From: Mycobacterium florentinum
GTDB taxonomy: Bacteria > Actinomycetota > Actinomycetes > Mycobacteriales > Mycobacteriaceae
DNA length: 64,000 bases
Direction of reading: 5' to 3'
Assembly: GCF_010730355.1 (NCBI RefSeq)
Contig: NZ_AP022576.1
Span: 1,612,001-1,676,000, forward strand
Part shown: piece by piece, positions 1 through 8,559 of the stretch
Numbering within the stretch: position 1 is the stretch's first letter
How the letters are laid out: each line of letters starts with the position of its first letter
Program-made: the position numbers and the translations under genes
The notes under the pieces: generated by a model
Database searches by the model: none
What the model was told of the DNA's origin: nothing
Seen by the model: the letters and a program-made list of their open reading frames with translations, nothing else

Positions 1-46
1 GAAGAAGCCCAGCGCCCAGACCGGAAAGGTTGCGTCGCCGAAGTGA
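1..46 (+). CDS. pntA: 3' end of NAD(P) transhydrogenase alpha subunit (membrane part), partial
   Basis: The reading frame that enters the window at base 2 encodes a short Lys/Ser-rich tail ending KVASPK and stops at TGA 44-46. The stop overlaps the GTG start of pntB as GTGA. Such an overlap directly before pntB is what is expected of the last alpha-subunit gene of a pntAA-pntAB-pntB operon. Only 14 residues are visible, so the assignment rests mainly on context. Confidence 0.5.
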   Translation, partial: KKPSAQTGKVASPK

Positions 47-1431
47 ATGAACTCATCGCGGTTCTCTATATCGTCGCGTTCGCACTGTTCATCCTCGGCC
101 TCTCGGGCCTGACCGGCCCCCGCACCGCCGCACGCGGCAATCTGACTGCGGGCGTTGGCATGACGATCGCGATCGTGGCCACCCTGCTGACGCCCGGCAC
201 GAACAACTGGTGGCTGATCGCGTTCGGGCTACTGCTTGGGTCGGTGGTCGGTGTGCCCGCCGCGCAGCGGGTCAAGATGACCGCGATGCCTCAGATGGTG
301 GCACTGTTCAACGGCGTGGGCGGCGGTGCGGTGGCTCTGGTGTCGTGGGTGGAATTCCGCGACAGTCACGGCTACGCCGCCGCGCCGGTCTATGTGGCGA
401 TCGCTTCGCTGTTCGCCGCCATCGTCGGCTCACTGTCGTTCTGGGGATCGCTGATAGCTTTCGGAAAATTGCAAGAAGTGTTGCCGGGCAGGCCGATCGG
501 GCTCAGACGAGCGCAGCAGCCGCTCAACCTGGTACTGCTGCTCGCCTCCGTCGCCTGCGCGGGCGCCATCGGAGCCGGCCAGCGCGCACCGGTCGTCTTC
601 ATCGGTGTGCTCGTCTTCGCGGCGGTGCTCGGCGTGATGGTGGTGCTGCCCATCGGCGGCGCCGACATGCCGGTGGTGATCTCGCTACTCAACGCGCTCA
701 CCGGCCTGTCGGCCGCGGCGACCGGACTGGCGCTGGACAACACGGCGATGATCGTCGCCGGAATGATCGTCGGAGCATCGGGAACGATCTTGACCAACCT
801 GATGGCCAAGGCGATGAACCGTTCGATCCCCGCCATCGTCGCCGGCGGATTCGGTGGCACCGGCGCGAGCGCGGACGGCCGGGACGGGGCCGTCGACCAG
901 ACCGTGCGCCAGACCAGTGCCGCTGACGCGGCATTGCAGATGGGCTATGCCAGCCAGGTGATCATCGTGCCCGGCTACGGCATGGCGGTGGCACAGGCCC
1001 AGCACGTGGTGCGCGAAATGGCCGGCCTCCTGGAGGGACGGGGCGTGGAGGTTCGGCATGCCATCCATCCGGTGGCGGGTCGGATGCCCGGGCATATGAA
1101 CGTCTTGCTCGCCGAGGCCGATGTCCCCTACGAGCAGCTCAAAGAGATGGACGAAATCAACGGCGAGTTCAGCCGCGCCGACGTGGCCCTGGTGATCGGC
1201 GCCAACGACGTGACAAACCCTGCCGCACGGTCGAATCCGGCATCCCCGATCTACGGCATGCCGATCCTCGACGTAGACCAGGCCAGGTCCGTCATCGTGC
1301 TGAAGCGCTCGATGAATCCCGGGTTCGCCGGCATCGAGAACGAGCTGTATTTCAACGAGAAGACCTCGATGCTATTCGGCGACGCGAAGTCGTCCGTCGC
1401 CGAAATCACCCAGGAACTAAAGGTTTTATGA
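43..1431 (+). CDS. pntB: NAD(P) transhydrogenase subunit beta
   Basis: Beta subunit of the proton-translocating transhydrogenase, which uses the proton gradient to move hydride from NADH to NADP+ at the inner membrane. The protein is 462 aa, close to the usual 460-470. About nine hydrophobic segments fill the first 270 residues (domain II). The soluble NADP(H)-binding domain III follows, with the motifs GYGMAVAQAQ, GANDVTNPAA and KRSMNPGFAGIEN near the C-terminus. The GTG start overlaps the preceding stop by 4 bp, indicating translational coupling. A formate dehydrogenase gene follows after 103 bp on the same strand, so NADH from formate could feed this enzyme. Identity is firm. Confidence 0.96.
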   Translation: MNELIAVLYIVAFALFILGLSGLTGPRTAARGNLTAGVGMTIAIVATLLTPGTNNWWLIAFGLLLGSVVGVPAAQRVKMTAMPQMVALFNGVGGGAVALVSWVEFRDSHGYAAAPVYVAIASLFAAIVGSLSFWGSLIAFGKLQEVLPGRPIGLRRAQQPLNLVLLLASVACAGAIGAGQRAPVVFIGVLVFAAVLGVMVVLPIGGADMPVVISLLNALTGLSAAATGLALDNTAMIVAGMIVGASGTILTNLMAKAMNRSIPAIVAGGFGGTGASADGRDGAVDQTVRQTSAADAALQMGYASQVIIVPGYGMAVAQAQHVVREMAGLLEGRGVEVRHAIHPVAGRMPGHMNVLLAEADVPYEQLKEMDEINGEFSRADVALVIGANDVTNPAARSNPASPIYGMPILDVDQARSVIVLKRSMNPGFAGIENELYFNEKTSMLFGDAKSSVAEITQELKVL

Positions 1432-1534
1432 CACTGCGGCGCGATCGCCCCGCGACCGAAACGCTTGACCGCCACATCTCCGCGGCGGCAGGAAAAGAGC
1501 CGAGGATCGGCGGCAAGAAAGGAATCGAGATTCA

Positions 1535-2710
1535 ATGTCAAAAGTGGTTTGCGTCCTCTACGACGACCCGGTAACCGGATATCCCACCGAATTCCCGCGC
1601 GACGGCCTGCCTCACCTGGACCGCTACCCGGACGGGCAAACGCTGCCGACACCGTCGGCCATCGACTTCGCGCCGGGCACGCTGCTGGGCAGCGTCTCCG
1701 GCGAACTCGGCCTGCGCCCCTACCTCGAGGGTCTCGGTCACGAATTGGTCGTGATCTCGGACAAGGAGGGCAAGAATTCGGAGTTCGACAAGCACCTGCA
1801 CGACGCGGAAATCGTTATTTCGCAACCGTTTTGGCCGGCGTACCTGACCGCCGAACGGATCGCGCGCGCCCCCAAGCTCAAGTTGGCGGTCACCGCGGGC
1901 ATCGGCTCGGATCACTACGACCTGGACGCGGCGATCGATGCCGGCATCACGGTCGCCGAGGTCACGTTCTGCAACAGCATCAGCGTCGCCGAGCACGTCG
2001 TCATGATGATCCTGTCGCAGGTCCGCAACTACCTGCCGTCCCATCAGTGGGTGCTTGGCGGCGGGTGGAACATCGCCGACTGTGTGCAGCGCTCCTATGA
2101 CGTCGAGGGAATGCACGTCGGCACCGTCGCCGCAGGCCGGATCGGCCTGGCCGTACTGCGTCGCATGGCGCCGTTCGACGTGCACCTGCACTACACCGAC
2201 AAGCACCGCCTGTCCGCGCAGGTGGAAAAGGAACTGAACCTGACCTTCCACCCCAGCGTGCAGGACATGGTGCCGCACCTCGACGTCGTGACGATCAACG
2301 CTCCGCTGCACCCGGAGACCCGTGGACTGTTCGACGACAAGCTGCTCGCGACGATGAAACGCGGTGCCTACCTTATCAATACGGCACGCGCGCTGATCTG
2401 CGACCAGGCCGCCATCGTCCGCGCCCTGGAAACCGGCCAGTTGGCCGGCTATGCCGGTGACGTGTGGTACCCACAGCCGGCACCCGCCGACCACCCGTGG
2501 CGCACAATGCCCCACCAGGGCATGACGCCGCACATCTCGGGTTCCACGCTCTCGGCGCAGGCTCGCTACGCGGCCGGCACCAGGGAGATCTTGGAGTGCT
2601 ACTTCGGCGGCAAGCCGATCCGCGACGAGTACCTCATCGTCGACGGCGGTGCACTAGCCGGTGTCGGGGCGCGGTCGTACACCGCGACCGCCAAATCCGG
2701 TGCGGCCTAG
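1535..2710 (+). CDS. fdh: NAD-dependent formate dehydrogenase
   Basis: Oxidises formate to CO2 with NAD+ in the cytosol; metal-free D-2-hydroxyacid dehydrogenase family. At 391 aa it is about the size of the Pseudomonas sp. 101 enzyme (about 400). Catalytic residues are recognisable one position along from that numbering: Asn147 (CNSIS), the nucleotide loop GTVAAGRIG (196-204), Asp222 that selects NAD+, Arg285 (NTAR), Gln314 and His333 (TPHISG). The start is supported by AAAGGA eight bases upstream. It lies between pntB and the oxalate genes; formate is the product of the Frc/Oxc cycle encoded downstream, so this is probably the terminal step of oxalate oxidation. A strong hairpin follows the stop codon. 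Confidence 0.96.
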   Translation: MSKVVCVLYDDPVTGYPTEFPRDGLPHLDRYPDGQTLPTPSAIDFAPGTLLGSVSGELGLRPYLEGLGHELVVISDKEGKNSEFDKHLHDAEIVISQPFWPAYLTAERIARAPKLKLAVTAGIGSDHYDLDAAIDAGITVAEVTFCNSISVAEHVVMMILSQVRNYLPSHQWVLGGGWNIADCVQRSYDVEGMHVGTVAAGRIGLAVLRRMAPFDVHLHYTDKHRLSAQVEKELNLTFHPSVQDMVPHLDVVTINAPLHPETRGLFDDKLLATMKRGAYLINTARALICDQAAIVRALETGQLAGYAGDVWYPQPAPADHPWRTMPHQGMTPHISGSTLSAQARYAAGTREILECYFGGKPIRDEYLIVDGGALAGVGARSYTATAKSGAA

Positions 2711-2739
2711 CGGCGGATAGGTTCCCGCGCTTACCTGGC

Positions 2740-2779
2740 GACGGGGTTGGCGAGCAGTATTTTGCTCGTCAACCCCGTC
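2740..2779 (+). terminator. Hairpin after fdh
   Basis: GACGGGGTTG (2740-2749) and CGAGCA (2751-2756) pair with TGCTCG (2763-2768) and CAACCCCGTC (2770-2779). One opposed G/T pair interrupts the stem and the loop is six bases (GTATTT). The right arm is followed by ACTGGTTTTCTTG, a short T-rich tract. Position 30 bp after the fdh stop suits an intrinsic terminator of the pntB-fdh unit. Confidence 0.8.
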
Positions 2780-2864
2780 ACTGGTTTTCTTGACCGTGCA
2801 AGTGCGGCGAATCACGTCGCAATGTTTGCAATTCTGGCGTCTACCAGCTCAGCCCAGCCGTATC

Positions 2865-2945
2865 CTGTATACAACCTTGAGAGATACTGCATATTTCAAG
2901 CGCCGACCGGCGCCGTTGGATGTTGTGGACTGTATGCTATGTACG
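2865..2945. promoter_or_regulatory. Cluster of putative GntR operators upstream of gntR
   Basis: Three related sites lie 55-135 bp before the gntR start: the perfect palindrome TGTATACA (2866-2873), the imperfect ATACTGCATAT (2884-2894), and ACTGTATGC followed by TATGTAC (2929-2944). The ACTGTAT[A/G]C core recurs near 6830, 7085 and 12851, always in intergenic DNA of the oxalate locus. Palindromes with a TGTATAC-like core are typical targets of FCD-type GntR regulators. Autoregulation of the downstream gene is the likely meaning, but no binding has been shown. Confidence 0.6.
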
Positions 2946-2999
2946 CGATCTCTCAGGTAAATCGCGATTAACCAGGAGACGGGAGCGAGGGAAGACTTC

Positions 3000-3704
3000 A
3001 TGGCCACCACCAGCGCGCCGAGCCAGGCTGGGTCGCGGATGAGGCTGGAGCGTCCGGCGCCGTTACGCGAGGCCGCCTACGAGGCGCTGATGGAGCTGAT
3101 CATCACCCGTGAGCTGCGACCCGGACAGCACTTGGTGGAGAACGAGTTGGCGGCCCAACTCGGCGTAAGCCGCCAGCCCATTCGAGAGGCGTTGCAGCGC
3201 TTGCAAAGCGAGGGATGGGTCGATCTGCGCCCGGCGTTGGGCGCGTTTGTGCACGTGCCCACCGACGCCGAGGCCGATGAGCTGTTGGGAGTACGCACCC
3301 TGCTCGAAGCGGAGTCGGCCAGGTTGGCCGCTCGCGCCGCCAAGCCCCCGCAGGTGGACCATCTCTGGGACCTGCACCGCACCGGAGAGAAGGCGCTCGC
3401 CAGCGGTGACAAAGAAGGCCTTGTCACCGCCAACGATGCCTTCCACTCCTATATCGTTGCGATGTCCGGCAACAGCGTGCTGGCCAACCTCATCGGCCAG
3501 GTCGGTCGCCGGGTGCGCTGGTATTACGAGCCCATCGCGTTAGCCCGCGGCAAGGACGCCTGGGACGAACACTCCGAGCTGATCGAGGCCATCGCCGGAC
3601 GCAGTGGCAAGCGTGCCGGAGACCTGATGCGCCGCCACACCGAGCGCACCCGCGAGATTTACCACGAGCGACGTCAGGAAGCCGCCGACGAGGGTGTGGC
3701 CTGA
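3000..3704 (+). CDS. GntR-family (FCD subclass) transcriptional regulator
   Basis: A 234-aa DNA-binding regulator. The N-terminal winged helix (about residues 20-85) contains the GntR signature AAQLGVSRQPIREALQRL. An all-helical FCD effector domain (about 95-225) has the spaced Asp/His residues that usually bind a metal and a small carboxylate (NDAFH, HSELIEAI, RRHTERTR). Such regulators respond to organic acids; given the neighbours, oxalate or formate/formyl-CoA is the obvious candidate ligand (inference). The gene is preceded by a cluster of palindromes it probably binds. Its 3' end overlaps the convergent carrier gene by 31 bp. Confidence 0.9.
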   Translation: MATTSAPSQAGSRMRLERPAPLREAAYEALMELIITRELRPGQHLVENELAAQLGVSRQPIREALQRLQSEGWVDLRPALGAFVHVPTDAEADELLGVRTLLEAESARLAARAAKPPQVDHLWDLHRTGEKALASGDKEGLVTANDAFHSYIVAMSGNSVLANLIGQVGRRVRWYYEPIALARGKDAWDEHSELIEAIAGRSGKRAGDLMRRHTERTREIYHERRQEAADEGVA

Positions 3705-5059
3705 CTGACCGGCTGGGGAACTCGGGCATCCTTGTGCCGCCGTCCCGGCTGCCGCAGCAACGCCGCGGTTGCGGCCGAGAGCAGCGCGCTTGCGGCAGCC
3801 AGCCAGTAGGCACCGGTGTAGCCCCAGGCATCAATCACGCTGGCGCCCACACCAATTCCCAAGATCGAGCCGACCAGCTTGGCGCTGTAGACGATGCCGT
3901 AATTGCTGGCGTTGTTGTTTTCGCCGAAGTAGTCGGTGGTCAGCGTGGCGAACAGCGGATAGAAAGCACCGCCGCCGAACCCGACGAGAACGGCAAAGAA
4001 GATGAAGGCGATCTCGTTCTTGGCAAGGCCGGTGTAGAGCAGGCCGATCAGGGCGACGACCGACACCAGCAGCACAACCAGCAGCGTCTGCTTGCGACCG
4101 ATCCGGTCTGAGACAAAGCCGGTTACCGCGCGGCCGACGCCATTGATGATCGAAAGGGCGCCCGCCGATGAGGCCACGATCATCGCGCCGAAGCCGAGGT
4201 GCTTGGCGAACGGAACCATGTAGCTGATGCCGAACAGCGAGACACCGGTGGTGATCCCCAACGACACCCACATCAGGGGCAGCATGCCGGTCTCGATGGC
4301 CTCGACCGGGCCGTACTGGCGCACCGCCGGTGGGTTCTTCTGCAAGCTTCTGGCGTTTGCGTTGACGGCGGCGTGCTGCAGCGGGTCGACGTCCGCCGGC
4401 CACCAGTTCTTGGGCGGGTCCTGAAAATACAGGCCGCATACCGTGACAACCACCAGCATGAATGCCCCCACCAGGTCGAGAACCCACTCATAGGTGTCGG
4501 GATGCAGCGCATAGCTGAAGATGAAGATGAAAGGTACTGCGCCGTAGGCGAACCCGCCGCACACGAAACCGGTCTTGGCGCCGCGCCGCTCGGGGTACCA
4601 CTTACCGACGATCGTGATTCCCGTCGAGTACACCAAACCGACGCCGCAGCCGCCGCATACGGCGAATCCAAGGAAGGCCACGACCAGATTGCTGCTGTGC
4701 GCGACGGCGACGAAACCCAGCGCGGACAACACGGCGGCGACCAGCATGGTGGATCTCGCCGACGTGATGCCCTTCTCCCGCAGCCGGCCGGCGGGATAGG
4801 CAACCGCCGCCTGGAACACCGCCCACACCGAGAGCAGCCAGAAGGTCTCGGACAGACTCCAGCCATGGGCATGGCGCAGGGTATCGGCGGCCGCGCCGTA
4901 ACCGTATTCAAAAACGCTGACTGCCATCATCGCGATCCACGGCAGCCAGACCATCGAAGCTCGGGATCTGCCGAGCAGGTCGTGATCAGTTTCGCCGACG
5001 CGGTAGATGCGACCATTCGCGTCGATCACCTCGCGATAGGTGGCGAGAGTTGAGGACAT
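3674..5059 (-). CDS. MFS transporter, oxalate/formate antiporter type (copy 1)
   Basis: A 461-aa polytopic membrane protein with about 12 hydrophobic segments and the MFS loop motif DRIGRK between TM8 and TM9. The cytoplasmic linker (QDPPKNWWPADVD) and the TM11 sequence YSAKLVG are shared with the second carrier in this window. It resembles the OxlT-like oxalate:formate carriers of oxalotrophs. The start at 5059 is chosen over an upstream in-frame codon because AAAGTGAG sits just before it and homology begins there. It lies downstream of frc on the same strand, so frc and carrier may be co-transcribed across a 316-bp gap. Direction of transport and substrate are inferred from context. Confidence 0.88.
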   Translation of the reverse strand: MSSTLATYREVIDANGRIYRVGETDHDLLGRSRASMVWLPWIAMMAVSVFEYGYGAAADTLRHAHGWSLSETFWLLSVWAVFQAAVAYPAGRLREKGITSARSTMLVAAVLSALGFVAVAHSSNLVVAFLGFAVCGGCGVGLVYSTGITIVGKWYPERRGAKTGFVCGGFAYGAVPFIFIFSYALHPDTYEWVLDLVGAFMLVVVTVCGLYFQDPPKNWWPADVDPLQHAAVNANARSLQKNPPAVRQYGPVEAIETGMLPLMWVSLGITTGVSLFGISYMVPFAKHLGFGAMIVASSAGALSIINGVGRAVTGFVSDRIGRKQTLLVVLLVSVVALIGLLYTGLAKNEIAFIFFAVLVGFGGGAFYPLFATLTTDYFGENNNASNYGIVYSAKLVGSILGIGVGASVIDAWGYTGAYWLAAASALLSAATAALLRQPGRRHKDARVPQPVSQATPSSAAS

Positions 5060-5191
5060 CGTTGACTCACTTTCGGAAAATGGGCATGAAGGGGTGACTC
5101 GATGGCTGCTCGCGTCCAACGACACGACGACCATCGAGTTGATGGTTGGGTTCTGATTTCGGGGAATCTTCGGACCCGTTGCGCCTAAGGC

Positions 5192-5227
5192 GGTGCGCGG
5201 CCGGCGATTTCGCCGGTACAGCGCACC
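5192..5227 (-). other. Imperfect stem-loop between frc copy 1 and carrier copy 1
   Basis: The 316 bp between the two genes (5060-5375) contain no credible ORF. The one clear structure is GGTGCGC (5192-5198) plus CCGGCG (5201-5206), pairing with CGCCGG (5211-5216) and GCGCACC (5221-5227) around an ATTT loop. It could be an attenuator, a processing site or a weak terminator that partly separates frc from the carrier gene. No T-tract follows on either strand. Confidence 0.5.
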
Positions 5228-5375
5228 CCGTTAGCCACGCCGGATATCCGAAGCCGTGACCGGCCAGTCATGACCCACCTCGGTCTTGCACCGAGTCGCG
5301 CGCGGCTCTGTCCCACAACCGGGTCCTTCTCTACCGAGCCGGGGGTCTCTAGATGCGTCTCATGCCGGTGTCAGT

Positions 5376-6605
5376 TCAGATCACGCCGGCGCTTCTGAAG
5401 CGCTGCAACTGATCTGGCGAATACCCGAGTTCGGTACAGATTTCCTCGGTGTGCTCGCCGAGCAGCGGTGAACGCACGACATCGACGGGTGAGTCGGAAA
5501 GCCGCAGCGGGCTACCGACCGTCTTGAACGTCCCGCGCTCGGGGTGCTCGACGGTGACGATCGCGTCCAGATCCGCCAGGGTCTGGTCCTCGATCAGCTC
5601 TTTGGTGCTCAGCACCGGACCACAGGGCACGTTGAGGACATTGAGCGCCTCCATGGCCTCCCATTTGGTGTGCCGCTGACTCCAGTCCTCGATCAGCGCG
5701 AAGACCTTGTCCAGCTTGGGTAGTCGGTCTTCCGGCCGCGCCCAGTCCGGATGATCGGCAAGGTCGGGCCGCCCGATCAGCTCCGCGAGCGCCGCCCACC
5801 CGGCGGGCTGGACGATGACATAGATGTAGTCGTTGGGGCCGCCACCTTTGGTGCGAACGGCCCAACCCGGTTGGCCTCCCCCGGACGCGTTGCCCGACCG
5901 TGGCACCTCGTCGCCGAAGCGCTCGTTGGGATACTCGTGCAGCGGGCCATGCGCCAGCCGTTGCTGATCGCGTAGCTTCACCCGGCAAAGGTTGAGTACA
6001 GCGGCCTGCATCGCGACCTCGACACGTTGCCCGCGGCCCGTGTTGGTGCGCTGGAACAGCGCGGCCAGGATGGCGGCGACGAGGTGAATCCCGGTGCCGG
6101 AGTCGCCGATCTGGGCGCCCGTGGCAGTCGGTGGACCATCCTGGAAACCCGTGGTGGCCATCGCGCCACCCATCGCCTGGGCGATGATCTCGTACGCTTT
6201 GAAGTTGAAGTACTTGCCCGGCCCGAAACCCTTGATCGAGGCATAGATCAACCGCGGGTTGATCTCCTGCAGCCGGGCCCAACTGAACCCGAACCGGTCG
6301 ACGACGCCGGGGCCGAAGTTCTCCACCAAAACATCGGAGCGCGCTACCAGTCTGCTGAAGATCTCCTGACCGTCTTCACTTTTCATGTTCACCGTCACGC
6401 TGCGCTTGTTGCAGTTCAGCATCGTGAAGTACAGGCTGTCCACCTCGGGGAGGTCGCGCAGCTGGCCCCGGGTGACGTCTCCGCCGTTCGGTGTTTCGAG
6501 TTTGACGACGTCGGCGCCCAACCAGGCGAGCATCTGCGTCGCAGAGGGCCCCGACTGGACATGAGTCATATCGAGCACCCGAACGCCGTCTAATGCCTTA
6601 CCCAT
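5376..6605 (-). CDS. frc: Formyl-CoA:oxalate CoA-transferase (copy 1)
   Basis: Class III CoA-transferase of 409 aa that would move CoA from formyl-CoA to oxalate, making oxalyl-CoA for decarboxylation. The family start (GVRVLDMTHVQSGP), the catalytic Asp168 in GDSGTG (Asp169 in the Oxalobacter enzyme) and the conserved [13 protein letters not shown] are present. The mobile glycine loop reads SGGGQ (241-245) instead of the usual GGGGQ seen in copy 2. A strong AGGGGAGAT precedes the ATG. It is divergent from carrier copy 2 across a 504-bp control region. The loop change leaves room for a somewhat different acyl-CoA preference, but the family is certain. Confidence 0.93.
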   Translation of the reverse strand: MGKALDGVRVLDMTHVQSGPSATQMLAWLGADVVKLETPNGGDVTRGQLRDLPEVDSLYFTMLNCNKRSVTVNMKSEDGQEIFSRLVARSDVLVENFGPGVVDRFGFSWARLQEINPRLIYASIKGFGPGKYFNFKAYEIIAQAMGGAMATTGFQDGPPTATGAQIGDSGTGIHLVAAILAALFQRTNTGRGQRVEVAMQAAVLNLCRVKLRDQQRLAHGPLHEYPNERFGDEVPRSGNASGGGQPGWAVRTKGGGPNDYIYVIVQPAGWAALAELIGRPDLADHPDWARPEDRLPKLDKVFALIEDWSQRHTKWEAMEALNVLNVPCGPVLSTKELIEDQTLADLDAIVTVEHPERGTFKTVGSPLRLSDSPVDVVRSPLLGEHTEEICTELGYSPDQLQRFRSAGVI

Positions 6606-7109
6606 GAGATCTCCCCTGCGAGTTGTCGTAGTGACTAAAAAGCCGTCTCGTGCCGGGCGCCGAGTGGTCCACTGCCCGTTGGGATTCGGGTGACCGATGA
6701 CTGGGACGCGATGCCGACCATTACCTCAGCTTCCTAAGGCCTGCTGCCCGCCCGGTTCGCCGCACAGCAGGAAACCACGAAGCAGTGGATGTGGCTGCAA
6801 CGGCCGGAAGGACGTGCTGTCTTCTGCAGACTGTATACCGTATACGACCAGTGTCCCCAATCACAGGCGAATTGTCTAGCGCCGATCCGTTCGTCAATGC
6901 CTATCAGCCCCCGTCGCCGATGGAATGGACGCCGCCGAGCGCCGGTGGGCAACGAATTAGCCGGACAAAGTTGTTTGCCGAATAATGTTGCGCCAGGGTC
7001 GCTCACGCGCTGTAAGCCGCCAGGTCTCGGGGTTGCTCCCCTGCCTCTGGACACACAGTGTGATCAGGAGTACAACAAATGCATACTGTATGCATTAGGG
7101 GTGATTGAT
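6606..7109. promoter_or_regulatory. Divergent control region between frc copy 1 and carrier copy 2
   Basis: There is no credible coding sequence in these 504 bp. Two putative operators stand out. One is ACTGTATAC-C-GTATACG at 6830-6846 (perfect GTATAC arms). The other is the 19-bp near-perfect palindrome at 7078-7096 just before the carrier ribosome-binding site. The first is about 225 bp upstream of frc, the second 14 bp upstream of the carrier start codon. Confidence 0.65.
7078..7096. promoter_or_regulatory. Palindromic operator overlapping the carrier copy 2 leader
   Basis: AATGCATAC-T-GTATGCATT is a perfect 9-bp inverted repeat around one central base. It abuts the ribosome-binding site AGGGGTGA (7098-7105) of the MFS gene that starts at 7110. 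A bound dimer here would block transcription or early elongation, fitting repression relieved by substrate. It contains the ACTGTATGC core found at the other oxalate promoters. Confidence 0.7.
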
Positions 7110-8453
7110 ATGTCCGGTGGTGATGGAATCTCGGTTCTGCAGATTCGAGCGCATGGCTGCTCGTACCGTATCGGCGAACGGCCACAGGACATCATGGCGC
7201 GCTCGAGACGCTGGATGCTGTGGCTGCCGTGGACGGCGATGGCTGCGATCAGCGTGCTCCAATTTGGTTACGGGGTCGCGGTTATCGCCGTGCAGCAGCC
7301 GCATCACCCGGTACCCGCCGGCGCCTTCTGGGTGCTGGCTCTATGGGTGATCTTCCAGGCGGGCGCCACCGCGGCTACCCCAACACTGCGGCGGCGGTGG
7401 GGAATCCGCCCGGCAACCACGATGTCGATCGGCGCTGTTTTGTCCGCCATTGGCCCACTGACGCTTTCGTACACCCGCAATCTCGGAGCCGCCGCACTGG
7501 GCTACTCCGCGCTGTGCGGTGTCGGCGCCGGGATGGTTTACGCCACTTGCCTTTCCACTGTTGCTCGTTGGTACCCTGAGCAACGCGGCGCGAAGGTTTC
7601 ACTGGTATCGGGTGCATTCGGTTGCGGCGCGGTCCCCTTTGTCGTGTTGTTCGCTTTCGTGCTTCACCCCCGCAACATCGGGCCCGTCCTCATGGCCGTC
7701 GGCCTCGGTGTTCTTGTCGTAGTGAAGTTGTGCGGCGCCTTTTTTCGCGATCCACCGCCGGACTGGTGGCCGGCCGAAGTCGACCCACGACGCTGGGGCT
7801 TCGACAAGCGCATGAACCGCAGTCTGTTGGGCAACGCCCCGGCGATACGCCAGTATCGGCCCGGCGAGACCGCACGGACTTCGGCCTTCTTCCTCGTGTA
7901 CGTCATCGTGGTGGTGGCGTCGGCCGCGGCACTGCTCACCATCGTGTACGTGCCGAGCATCGCGATAGCCCATGGCTTGCCGCTGACCGTCGGCGCGATC
8001 GCCGTTGCGGTGCTCGCCTCGGTCAATGGCGGCGGACGCATCATCGCCAGCCGGTTCTCGGACCGATACGGCAGACGTCAGACGTTGAGTCTCGCGCTGG
8101 GGATCGAGGGCTTTGCGCTGTTGGGCCTGGCGTCCTCGGCATCGGCGGAATCCACCGTCGCATTCGTTGCCTTTGCCGGGCTCGGCGGATTGGCCGGCGG
8201 CGCCTTCTATTCGCTGTTCATCAACCTGGTCGCGGATTACTTCGGCGAGCACAGTGCGGTCGGCAACTTCGGGCTGGTGTACAGCGCCAAGGTCTTCGGC
8301 GGTCTGATCGGAGTGGGACTGCCGGCTCTGCTGATCCCTTCCGGACGGCTGGGCGGGGCTTTCGTCGCCTTCGGCTTGCTCTGCTGCTGCACCGCCATCG
8401 CACCTCGGTGGCTGCAGCGGCCCGGCTATCCCGTTTGCCGCCTGCCGAATTGA
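7110..8453 (+). CDS. MFS transporter, oxalate/formate antiporter type (copy 2)
   Basis: A 447-aa paralogue of the carrier at 3674-5059, with about 12 membrane segments. It shares the N-terminal pattern (CSYRIGE...RSRRWMLWLPW), the linker RDPPPDWWPAEVD, the MFS motif DRYGRRQT and YSAKVFGG in TM11. The Lys in TM11 may correspond to the substrate-binding Lys of OxlT (inference). The start at 7110 has AGGGGTGA six bases upstream; the frame stays open for 320 bp before it, but that part does not look like this family. It is convergent with frc copy 2, with a bidirectional terminator between. Two carriers may serve import and exchange separately, or different substrates. Confidence 0.88.
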   Translation: MSGGDGISVLQIRAHGCSYRIGERPQDIMARSRRWMLWLPWTAMAAISVLQFGYGVAVIAVQQPHHPVPAGAFWVLALWVIFQAGATAATPTLRRRWGIRPATTMSIGAVLSAIGPLTLSYTRNLGAAALGYSALCGVGAGMVYATCLSTVARWYPEQRGAKVSLVSGAFGCGAVPFVVLFAFVLHPRNIGPVLMAVGLGVLVVVKLCGAFFRDPPPDWWPAEVDPRRWGFDKRMNRSLLGNAPAIRQYRPGETARTSAFFLVYVIVVVASAAALLTIVYVPSIAIAHGLPLTVGAIAVAVLASVNGGGRIIASRFSDRYGRRQTLSLALGIEGFALLGLASSASAESTVAFVAFAGLGGLAGGAFYSLFINLVADYFGEHSAVGNFGLVYSAKVFGGLIGVGLPALLIPSGRLGGAFVAFGLLCCCTAIAPRWLQRPGYPVCRLPN

Positions 8454-8473
8454 CACATCGCACTCGACATCGA

Positions 8474-8506
8474 AATGGCCCCAGGGAGACAATCCCTGGG
8501 GCCATT
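8474..8506. terminator. Bidirectional hairpin terminator
   Basis: AATGGCCCCAGGGA (8474-8487) pairs perfectly with TCCCTGGGGCCATT (8493-8506) around the loop GACAA. It is a 14-bp GC-rich stem located between the convergent ends of carrier copy 2 (8453) and frc copy 2 (8560), so it can serve both transcripts. Confidence 0.88.
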
Positions 8507-8559
8507 CCCGCCGTGACCCGGCGATTTGAGGGGCTCGCAGGCGCTCGGCGCGCCCCTCG

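Noticed and set aside
6734..7054. Possible small gene in the frc/carrier control region
   Set aside because: No ribosome-binding site, no family features, and it would run through the putative operators.
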